Assembly (NCBI GenBank): GCA_022792035.1
Contig: JAAWAE010000099.1
Location: 1 to 64,000, forward strand
Direction: 5' to 3'
Source: Ruminiclostridium sp.
GTDB lineage: Bacteria > Bacillota > Clostridia > Oscillospirales > Oscillospiraceae
Length of the DNA: 64,000 nucleotides
Below, piece by piece: positions 57,201 to 64,000 of the stretch. The notes under the pieces are model-generated. The model did no database searches. It had not been told where the DNA came from and saw only the letters and a list, made by a program, of their open reading frames with translations. Position 1 is the first letter of the stretch, and each line of letters opens with the position of its first letter. Position numbers and translations under genes: made by a program.

Positions 57201-57579
57201 GTTCAACCGGGGTTGGTTCTGTCACTGTTACGGTACACGTCCCGGAATACTTCTTGTCACCTACCGTTGCCTCAGCTGTAATCGTCGCAGTGCCTGCTTT
57301 CACAGCTGTAACCGTTCCTGCCTCCACTGTTGCAACTGCCTCGGCACTGCTCTTCCAAGTGTACTTTATCTCTTCAGAAACCCCGGCAATGCTTGCCGTT
57401 ATATTTCCTGATTTCCCAACTTCCAGGGTCATTGTTGTCGGGTCTAGGTCTATTGTCCCTGTGTCAGCTGGCGGGTCAGTCTCCGGCGGGTCTGCTGCCA
57501 GCGCCGTGACCGACAGGGACGCCACCAGCGCCAGGGAAAGCGCCAGCGCCCCTATTCGGCGTAATAAATCAGATTTCAT
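54214..57579 (-). CDS. Large secreted surface protein: signal peptide, Ig-like (Big2) domains, about five tandem repeats, C-terminal SLH domains
   Basis: Signal MKSDLLRRIGALALSLALVASLSVTALA; VSITYTG.NT.G..F.G.V.I.V repeats; SLH FTDMGRYTWANSAVNFLAQNGVINGTSPNTFSPGQNVRRCDFVVMI... Confidence 0.92.
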   Translation of the reverse strand: MKSDLLRRIGALALSLALVASLSVTALAADPPETDPPADTGTIDLDPTTMTLEVGKSGNITASIAGVSEEIKYTWKSSAEAVATVEAGTVTAVKAGTATITAEATVGDKKYSGTCTVTVTEPTPVERPTDIFLSRDELQITSKTQQPIRLTVDVDPENAVPEKIEWEIIGDENWEDKQKAVLTMEPFDEKGTQITLFPKNPGEVTLKATLIEDGKKTEITKECKVIVSGFVLSSEEVTVIQGRTHTLSIERNYGDVSSDRVQRPEWISDDASVVTVTGGMLTGMSPGTATVTCTKGDYQAKCKVTVKEDTSAMITVLNHVSAGNPIKLKDANTKVTFINVEENKDEEYRESFINALHRISREKTKSEENPDGFGLKYITNLSVATKQGIVHHGYISEADTGSGVGMTEKFYVSSGNGQVDMSELYYVPRSTFGGVAEIHYTGVATNNQNFSGIIRVDVEGMKDVTYTTGKDKPIQFQGNDFNTVCRAHTGRDLSYVTFTLPSESRGTLYYNYTGQTQYAEKVRANTQYRRTANPNLESVSFVPASGYTGTVSIDYRGVDTAGAAFSGVITITVNNLDENQGDDVYYKTAKDTPVDFRAADFNSAISGTLNYIRFNSLPTSSQGSLRLNYRSSSSSGTAVDTGARYYRTGSHSSPDGEISDITFVPNSTFTGRVTLRYTGYNTSGRYEEGTVSIDVGVDGATGSKTIQYKVNSGKAVSFNADDFNEASIAATRKSLNYIRFDDLPSSSRGTLYYNYNSSTNRGTTVRTNTSYYRNSGNRIGNLSFVSNSSYNGSVSIGYTGWNTDGEKFTGTVNITVGTPTPNVVNYSGTDSSAIRLYSSDVRSACNAVLSKELSYIQFTSLPSTSVGHLYIGYSGLNTGSQVSTGTRYYVSGNPTIDQLSFVPRGGFQGTAVLSYEGYGTDGERVQGEIRINVTAGYSSTNFTDMGRYTWANSAVNFLAQNGVINGTSPNTFSPGQNVRRCDFVVMICRAFHFTAVNDSAGFYDVPNGTYYTSAVAAARELSIINGTGGNYFNPNGALSRQDAMVMVRNALRAANWSVGSSSTENLSMFPDGGRVSEYARDAVSTLVRLGAVNGDSNGYLRPQSTINRAEVAMILHYVMTM

Positions 57580-57615
57580 AATCGGTACTCCTTCGCGCGG
57601 TTTGCTTGTTTAAGG

Positions 57616-57650
57616 AAAGGAGCGGGCGGGAATCCGCCCGCTCCTATTTT
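57616..57650. terminator. Terminator-like hairpin between the two SLH genes
   Basis: ggagcgggcgg-gaat-ccgcccgctcc-tatttt. Confidence 0.7.
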
Positions 57651-57659
57651 CAATGGTTG

Positions 57660-60600
57660 TTACTTCGTTCCGTCCCAGGGTGCGTTGACAGTTGCTTGAA
57701 GCGAATACGCATACACTGGTTTCTTATTCTCATCCTGTCCAATTTCGGTTCTTACAACCTCAACGGTAACTTTGAGCGGAGCACGGCCCAAGCCATTACG
57801 AGACTGGTCGCAGATACTGTTTCTAAATGTAAAGCTAGCCGGACCTCCCCCAAATCTCATATTTGAGACCTTCATTCTAATCGTGTTAATTGCTGTCTCA
57901 CTTGAGTGGTCCTTATCTGTAATCAAGCTGAGAGAAGTTGATGCGCCCCCTAGATTACCAATAGCAATACACTCGTTATCCTTAAGGTGGGTCGGGCTTG
58001 CCTGACAATTATCGACCGGGTAAACATTCTGAGTCGTACTGCCTGCATCAACAGCGTAGAGTGGTTCACTAAATGTCAAACTCAATGTTCCATTAGTTGT
58101 AAGGTTGCCCAACGGACTAAAGGTATACCCTCCCACATCAGCCGATACAACCATAGGCGGTGTAGTATCGCTTAGTGTAATGGGATAGTATGCACGGAAG
58201 GCATCTCCAGAACCATTAGCCCCTCTACCCACTGACACGAAAGTATACATAACTCCCATGCTCATATTAGTACATTTAATTTGATTCTTAACTGTGTTCT
58301 CGTCCTCATGCCTATAGGTTCCTGAACCAGTCATAACAATTTGGTTGCCCGTAACGCTAGAACTGCGAATAATCGAAGCATAGTCATTCTTGGCCTGAGT
58401 TGTAGCATAGATGTCAAACACACTGCCCTTATACACGTTACCTGCATAACAAGGTGTCGCCATGGCATCTATTACAGTCATTCCATTCTTTTCGCCATCA
58501 TTTTGACTGTACGTAAAGGTATAAGTACCATCCGAGTACTGTCCTTTACCTCCACCTGCCACCGGGTTTACCTCGTTTTTCCATGTGTCAATAGCGTATC
58601 CGCTAAACAGCAGCTGGAATTGCTCACCTTCACCCTTATTCTGTGCCAAGAAATAATCAAGCTTTGTTGTTCGGTCTACCTTAACATTGACAGTATCTCC
58701 CGTCGCGCTCAAGTCAATACTGGGTCGAATAGCCTCTTCTGTAACAAAGCGGAAACCAATCGCGTTTTCAGAGTAAACTGCCGATGTTGCTCTCGTCACC
58801 ATACAAACATAATAGACGGTGTTAGGTTTGAGGCCATCCAAGTGAATCAACGCCGCTGTATTGGCCGCCACGTTGTTTGTATTCCCCTTGATCACGTCAT
58901 CTGTAAATCTTCCGCCAGTGACCATATTGACGGTGGGCAGAGACAAATCCTTTCCGTTTTCAGTAGCATCCTGCGGCCTGCGTCGATCCCCGAACATCAA
59001 TGGCATATCGGAAAGGGCTATATCCTTTGACTGCAAATCGGCTACTCGCACAGAAGACGCATAAGCACTTATATTTTTAAGCACATCTTCCGTAAGTACT
59101 GTCGTGTTGCTATCAACCAGTGTGCTCCCATTTCTGAGAGAAGACAGCGGGAACACCAGATAATATACCTGGCCAGGGCGATCCATCATCACTCTAATGT
59201 CTGTGCTGATATCGCCTACATCAGCTATGGGATATCCAGCCGAAATGATGGGCGCTTTACTGTCTGTAAAAGGCTTTCTAATATTGAAGGGGTCGGGAGT
59301 ACCGATGGCGGCCACGCCGCCTTCCAGTGCCGCTTCATAATCCGAGAGGAAACTTCCCGTGGCAAGGCTGCTCAGCTGGTACTGGGTACCGGCCACAATA
59401 GAAATCCTCACATTCAGAGTATGGTTCCATGCTGTAAAATCGTCACTGTCGCCCAACTTGTTTATATGGATGGCATACTCCTTTGTTCCCAGCTTGGACA
59501 GGGTCCCAAAATCAGGTGTTTGGTCATCCATGACCACGCGGTGCATACTCGCATAAACCGAACCGTCTTGGGCGGCAACCGAGATGGTTGTATCTTCACC
59601 AACCTTTGTCCATGCCCCGGCCGTACCATCTGCTCCAATGTCTCTGGAGTAGAGTGCAAACTCTATGGTGCTGTCTGTCCAAATCAGCATATCCCACTTC
59701 ATGCCCGGGTCCACACGGTCCACGGAAATCGGCTCAGCCAAGAAGTCGATGTCGATACGGTTTTTGGGATTCTTCTCCGGCTCTTTGTCTACACCCTCAA
59801 CACCCGTGATCGTCCACGTATCCCCCATACTCAACGCCACCTGTGCAAAGAGGGTGCGGAAGTCGGGAAGGGTGGTGTTCGCCATGACGTTGGGGGTCAG
59901 GGCGGTGTCGTAGATGCTCTCCACACGGAAGTAGTACGTCGCGCCGCTGTCCAGGTTCAGGGCACTGGGTTCCTTCGCCGTGTCGTTGGTGGTGGGGAAG
60001 GTGACGATCATCTTGCCCTCTTCCATGGTCACGGTGGCGAAACGGTAGTCGATGACCCAGGAGCCGTCATTGGTCGGGTTCCCGTCCGGGCTATGATTGT
60101 CCTTATTGCCGATCTCCACCTGGACAGGCCGCCCCGTGGCTGGCCTACGCCAGAGCTGGATGTGGCTGCTGAGCACTTCGCCCAGTTTTTCCCGGGCCGC
60201 GTCTCTCTCCGCTTCGCTGGCGGCATCCTTCACATCCCGGTACAGTTCCATCAGGACCTCGTCGCCCTTTGGCGTGCCCTGCACGCTCTCGGAGAAGACC
60301 AGGCGGATGTCGGTGCTGGCCAGGGGTTCGTTGACGTTATCGTCGTTGTACTTGGTGAACTCCTGGGTCACGGTGGGGGGGGTGGTGTCCAGGGTGCGCA
60401 CGGGGAGCATCTGGACCTCTTCGCCGTAATTCCCTGCCCGGTCCTTGGCTACATAATATAATGTATAGGACGTGGTGTGGGTGGTGTTGGTGTTCAGGCC
60501 GGAGATGGCCAGACGGATGTCGGTATCCGCTTTGGCGGCGCTGCTGCTGCCCTTGCGCAGGGCGCCCACGCCGGACTCCACCTTGACCTTGGCTTCCAGG

Positions 60601-62792
60601 GTGTCCAGGTCATAGCTCATGAAGGTGTCGTTGCCTTCCGCCACGATGGCCCACAGCAGGTTGCCGGGCTCGTTGAGGGCGTAGGTCACTTCCAGAGCGG
60701 AGGCCTGGGCGTTGGTCTGCATGATGTCGGTCACCACCGGCGGGGTCTCGTCGGGGGTCTTGAAGGTCACCTTCTTCACCGCGGAGCTCTTGGCCCCATC
60801 GTAGTCGGTGAGCCAGAGGTAGAGATCATAGTCCGTCTGCTCGGTCAGGGTGATGCTGTTGACGTTGATGGGCTGTGTCACGTTGCGGACCACATCCACC
60901 ACGCCATAGCCCCAGTTGCCGGTGACTGCGCCGGCCTTCATCTCCTGTGCGGTGGGGGCAGTGCTGCCCTTGGAGAGCAGAGCGTAATAAAGCAGGCAGC
61001 TCTTGTTGGCCATGACGGTAACCTGAGAGGTCTTTGTGGTGGTCTTCGTCATCACCGGGTACCCGGTGGTAAAGGCGGGCACAGTATCGTCCGGGGTGGA
61101 GAAGGCCGCAACCTTCAGGGGGCTGTGATTGCCCCGGGCATCCACCATGACGGCGGTGATGTAATAGGAGCCGTCCTTGGTCAGGCCGGTGACGTTGGCG
61201 GTGTACTCCGTCTTGGACTTGTCGGCCTTGACGTTGCCGGATTTCAGGATAGTACCGGCGTAGCTGGGCGGGTTGATGAGCACGTCTTCTCCCACGGAGC
61301 CGTCGGCCAGGGCGGTAATGGCCCAGTAAACGGTGCCGGCCTTATTGGTGCTGAACACCAGGGTGGCGGAGGTGGGGGCGGTGTTCTTGGCCATGGGATA
61401 CCCAGCCAGCAGGCGGGGCTCGGCGGAGGACTCGGCGGCGGTGGCGCTGTCCATCACGGTCCCGCCGATGGTAGCGGTGATGCCCGGGCGGATGGTGATG
61501 TTGTCGGGCAGCATGGTCACCACGCAGCCGGAAGCGGCCACGTTGAGGGTGCCGATGTCGCCGTTGCCAGAGACGCTGGTGCCCACGTCCAGGTTCAGCT
61601 CTTCGATCCGGGCCCCGGCGTCGATGCTGACGGTGGAACCGGTGGCGTGCTCGTCGATGGTGACCTTCTGGGCGGTGCCCTGGGTCATTTGCAGGGCGGA
61701 GCCGGGGGTCAGGTTGACGACTTCCTTGATGTTCCCGGCCAGCTGGAGGCGGGTGCCTTCCTCGCCGTCCAGCTCGATGAGGTGCAGGCCGTAGCCGGCG
61801 GGGCAGGCGTCCTCCACGAAGGAGTTGGTGCGCACGCTGGTTTTGGTGATGCTGGTGTCGCCCTCGGCGCGGACGGTGACGAACTGATTGCTGATGTTGT
61901 CCACGATGAGGGCATCGGCCACCACGTTGCGCAGGTTCACGCTGCTCTGGCTGGACTGGCTCTCGCCGGCGCCGCTGACCACGATCTGGCCCCGGACGGT
62001 GACGTTCTCCAGCAGCACATCCCCCAGACCGATGCCGCCGGTGAGGTAAAGATTGCCCACGATGATGGTGTTGCGCAGGTTCACACCGGAGGAGTTGATG
62101 GTAACGTTGCCGTAAATGCTGCCCAGGTTATAGTCTCCCGGTTCCTGGACCAGATTGCCCAGGGCCCGGGCCAGCATGGCGGCCACCTCGCCTCGGGTGA
62201 TCTGGTTTTGAGGCCGGAAGGTCCCGTCGGAGTAGCCGTTGACCACGCCCTCATTGACGGCGGCGCCGATGAGGCCCCGGCTCCACTCGCTGAGGGTGCG
62301 GCTGTCGGAAAAACCCAAAGTCTCGCCCACGGTGGGCTGGAGCATCAGGTTCCGGGACAGCAGGACTGCGGCCTGTTCCCGGGTCAGGCTTCCCCGGGGG
62401 ACGGCGGTGGTCTCCGAGGTCCCCTGGAAATAGCCCACATTGTAGGCGATGTCGATGTCCTCGGCATACCACTCGCTCTCCGGCACGTCGGTGAAGGGGT
62501 TGCCGTTGAGGTTATCGTAGCCGTAGGCCCGGTTGATCAGGGCCACGAACTCAGCCCGGGTGATGTTGCGGTCCGGGTTGAGATTGCCCTGGATGTCCCC
62601 TCGCATGACGTTCCAGTCGGAGAGGGTATCCAGGTATTCCTGGGCCCAGCTGGCCGCCTGGGCCGTGGGGGTGATGACGGGGAGGAGCCCAAACAGCATG
62701 ACCAGGGCCAGGAAAAAGGCCGTCAGCTGGCGGGGCAGCCTCTGAACTAGGACTCGTTGTTTCATGATGGATTCGGATTCCTTTCTGCCCAA
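57660..62792 (-). CDS. Giant SLH surface protein (1710 aa): N-terminal SLH domains, beta-helix-like region, multiple Ig/Fn3-like modules
   Basis: SLH: WAQEYLDTLSDWNVMRGDIQGNLNPDRNITRAEFVALINRAYGY etc.; NVTINSSGVNLRNTIIVGNLYLTGGIGLGDVLLENVTVRGQIVV; repeated AGYP...V.V......YY.. modules. Confidence 0.92.
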   Translation of the reverse strand: MGRKESESIMKQRVLVQRLPRQLTAFFLALVMLFGLLPVITPTAQAASWAQEYLDTLSDWNVMRGDIQGNLNPDRNITRAEFVALINRAYGYDNLNGNPFTDVPESEWYAEDIDIAYNVGYFQGTSETTAVPRGSLTREQAAVLLSRNLMLQPTVGETLGFSDSRTLSEWSRGLIGAAVNEGVVNGYSDGTFRPQNQITRGEVAAMLARALGNLVQEPGDYNLGSIYGNVTINSSGVNLRNTIIVGNLYLTGGIGLGDVLLENVTVRGQIVVSGAGESQSSQSSVNLRNVVADALIVDNISNQFVTVRAEGDTSITKTSVRTNSFVEDACPAGYGLHLIELDGEEGTRLQLAGNIKEVVNLTPGSALQMTQGTAQKVTIDEHATGSTVSIDAGARIEELNLDVGTSVSGNGDIGTLNVAASGCVVTMLPDNITIRPGITATIGGTVMDSATAAESSAEPRLLAGYPMAKNTAPTSATLVFSTNKAGTVYWAITALADGSVGEDVLINPPSYAGTILKSGNVKADKSKTEYTANVTGLTKDGSYYITAVMVDARGNHSPLKVAAFSTPDDTVPAFTTGYPVMTKTTTKTSQVTVMANKSCLLYYALLSKGSTAPTAQEMKAGAVTGNWGYGVVDVVRNVTQPINVNSITLTEQTDYDLYLWLTDYDGAKSSAVKKVTFKTPDETPPVVTDIMQTNAQASALEVTYALNEPGNLLWAIVAEGNDTFMSYDLDTLEAKVKVESGVGALRKGSSSAAKADTDIRLAISGLNTNTTHTTSYTLYYVAKDRAGNYGEEVQMLPVRTLDTTPPTVTQEFTKYNDDNVNEPLASTDIRLVFSESVQGTPKGDEVLMELYRDVKDAASEAERDAAREKLGEVLSSHIQLWRRPATGRPVQVEIGNKDNHSPDGNPTNDGSWVIDYRFATVTMEEGKMIVTFPTTNDTAKEPSALNLDSGATYYFRVESIYDTALTPNVMANTTLPDFRTLFAQVALSMGDTWTITGVEGVDKEPEKNPKNRIDIDFLAEPISVDRVDPGMKWDMLIWTDSTIEFALYSRDIGADGTAGAWTKVGEDTTISVAAQDGSVYASMHRVVMDDQTPDFGTLSKLGTKEYAIHINKLGDSDDFTAWNHTLNVRISIVAGTQYQLSSLATGSFLSDYEAALEGGVAAIGTPDPFNIRKPFTDSKAPIISAGYPIADVGDISTDIRVMMDRPGQVYYLVFPLSSLRNGSTLVDSNTTVLTEDVLKNISAYASSVRVADLQSKDIALSDMPLMFGDRRRPQDATENGKDLSLPTVNMVTGGRFTDDVIKGNTNNVAANTAALIHLDGLKPNTVYYVCMVTRATSAVYSENAIGFRFVTEEAIRPSIDLSATGDTVNVKVDRTTKLDYFLAQNKGEGEQFQLLFSGYAIDTWKNEVNPVAGGGKGQYSDGTYTFTYSQNDGEKNGMTVIDAMATPCYAGNVYKGSVFDIYATTQAKNDYASIIRSSSVTGNQIVMTGSGTYRHEDENTVKNQIKCTNMSMGVMYTFVSVGRGANGSGDAFRAYYPITLSDTTPPMVVSADVGGYTFSPLGNLTTNGTLSLTFSEPLYAVDAGSTTQNVYPVDNCQASPTHLKDNECIAIGNLGGASTSLSLITDKDHSSETAINTIRMKVSNMRFGGGPASFTFRNSICDQSRNGLGRAPLKVTVEVVRTEIGQDENKKPVYAYSLQATVNAPWDGTK

Positions 62793-62845
62793 GTGCTGCC
62801 GGGGCAGCGGCGGGCGATCTCATGGTTTTCGCTTGCGATCTATAC

Positions 62846-63478
62846 TCACTCGTCGTCGTCAGGGACGAAGTTTTCGTTGACCTTGCCGCGATTTTGCAGC
62901 TGGATGCTGAACACCGCCTCGCGCACCACCATCTCCTCATCGTCGCACATATCCACGAACTGCAGGGCGTAGAGGGTGGTATCGTCCCGGTCGGAGGGCC
63001 GCTTGCGCAGCACCTCGCAGCGCAGGATCAGCGGATTGCTGGTGACAGGCACCACCACTTCCATCTGCTCCTTGTCTCCCAGCTCCCCTTCGTAGAAGAA
63101 GGCCAGGCCGCCGCAGCTGATGTCGTTGGCCTGGATGACCCGCCGGCCCTTCCACCGCCCGTCCAGGGGATAGATGAAACTCTTAAAATCCGTGGGGACC
63201 CGAAGGTTCTTGCGCTTGTCGTTGTAGAGCTTCTCCAGCACCACGACGCTGTTGCGGCAGCGCACCACCTTGGTCACCATCACCGGCACGCTGCCGCTGA
63301 GGGAGACCAGACGGATCTGCTCATGGCGCATCACGTCGGATATCTTATCGTCCAGAACCTTCACCTGGAAGGTGGTCTCAAACGGGCCCACCAGCTGTCC
63401 CCGGGCAACGGTTATATTGCTGCTGTCCAGGAGGAAAAAGGATTGGGTCTGGGTATTGGCTTCCTGCTTCATCATCAA
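62846..63478 (-). CDS. PilZ domain protein (YcgR-like)
   Basis: NDKRKNLRVPTDF (RxxxR) ... IQANDISCGGLAFFY (NxSxxG). Confidence 0.85.
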   Translation of the reverse strand: MMMKQEANTQTQSFFLLDSSNITVARGQLVGPFETTFQVKVLDDKISDVMRHEQIRLVSLSGSVPVMVTKVVRCRNSVVVLEKLYNDKRKNLRVPTDFKSFIYPLDGRWKGRRVIQANDISCGGLAFFYEGELGDKEQMEVVVPVTSNPLILRCEVLRKRPSDRDDTTLYALQFVDMCDDEEMVVREAVFSIQLQNRGKVNENFVPDDDE

Positions 63479-63834
63479 ACCTCCTTATGCTCATGGACCG
63501 CTGCGGCCTCCGGAGCGGAGTTCTCCGGGGGCGCCGCGGCCTTCTGCTCCCGCCCGCCCTTTTCCGGGTCGAAGTGCAGGAAATAGACATAGATTTCCAC
63601 GATGGCTTTATAGAGCTCCTCCGGGATCTCCTGCCCCAGCTGGAGCTGGGTGAGGATGGTCGCCAGAGAGTTGTCTTCATAGATGGGCACCCCGCTGTCG
63701 GAGGCCACCTCCACGATCTTCTCGGCCAGATAGCCCATGCCGGAAGCCACGATCACCGGGGCGCTTTCGCCCAGTTCATATTGCAGAGCCACAGCCTTTC
63801 TGGGCGGGTTCCGCCTGCCGTCAGACTTTAACAT
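63475..63834 (-). CDS. FlhB C-terminal-domain-like (FlhX/EscU cytoplasmic domain homologue)
   Basis: KAVALQYELGESAPVIVASGMGYLAEKIVEVASDSGVPIYEDNSLATILTQLQLGQEIPEELYKAIVEIYVYFLHFDPEK; start MLKSDG at 63834. Confidence 0.85.
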   Translation of the reverse strand: MLKSDGRRNPPRKAVALQYELGESAPVIVASGMGYLAEKIVEVASDSGVPIYEDNSLATILTQLQLGQEIPEELYKAIVEIYVYFLHFDPEKGGREQKAAAPPENSAPEAAAVHEHKEV

Positions 63835-64000
63835 TGACACTGTTCTTCCCTTCAAAGATTTTCGGGAACACTTCGGTCAGAGTGACCGGACGCTCCATTC
63901 TCCGCACGCTGATGCCCCCAGGGGTCAGGTTGTTGCGCAGGAGGATCTGGGAGAGCGTGGTCTCGATTTCCCCGGAAAATTCCGAGACCCTGGGCGGACA
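63821..64000 (-). CDS. C-terminal fragment of an unidentified protein, possibly flagellar-operon associated; truncated by the window edge
   Basis: Minus strand ...PPRVSEFSGEIETTLSQILLRNNLTPGGISVRRMERPVTLTEVFPKIFEGKNSVNVKV*; overlaps the start of the FlhB-like gene. Confidence 0.6.
   Translation of the reverse strand, partial: CPPRVSEFSGEIETTLSQILLRNNLTPGGISVRRMERPVTLTEVFPKIFEGKNSVNVKV

Noticed and set aside
60477-62750. Plus-strand 757-aa Gly/Val/His-rich ORF resembling a PE-PGRS-like repeat protein
   Set aside because: Antisense shadow of the 1710-aa SLH gene, whose strand has convincing SLH motifs, signal peptide and RBS
1-64000. CRISPR arrays, transposases, integrases, phage structural genes
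   Set aside because: No regularly spaced direct repeats and no such protein motifs were seen in either strand

Overview
This 64 kb window is a high-GC, densely coded bacterial chromosome segment. Gene content (SleB-like hydrolase, SLH surface proteins, class B sortase, acetylase-type DAP pathway genes, rubredoxin-class redox proteins, HgdC/HgdB-like proteins) suggests a strictly anaerobic Clostridia/Oscillospiraceae-type Firmicute; the taxonomy is inference only. I annotate about 56 CDSs, one tRNA-Pro(GGG), several intrinsic terminators and several promoter/operator regions. Most genes are housekeeping: murC, murF, ddl, uppP, ftsK/spoIIIE, prfA, tsaC/ywlC, coaE, dapF, dapH, clpC. No CRISPR array, transposase, prophage or rRNA was seen. 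The items most worth a second look are: (1) a single-gene fusion of an apparent PD-(D/E)XK nuclease-like N-terminal domain with a beta-CASP/metallo-beta-lactamase-fold hydrolase at 12110-14302, just downstream of tRNA-Pro; (2) a divergent pair of tiny RHH regulators sharing a promoter region full of GTGTATCA half-sites, next to a 33-codon RelE/ParE-like toxin remnant; (3) a roughly 3 kb low-GC block spanning the junction of two giant SLH genes, suggesting mosaic replacement; (4) a PilZ-SLH-SLH-PilZ-FlhB C-terminal-like cluster at the right end; (5) a 15-bp-arm palindrome over the -10 element of a DUF3796/XRE operon; (6) an MtnA/eIF2B-family protein that appears to lack the usual catalytic Cys; (7) a tightly coupled ATP-grasp / PHP / polysaccharide deacetylase operon.
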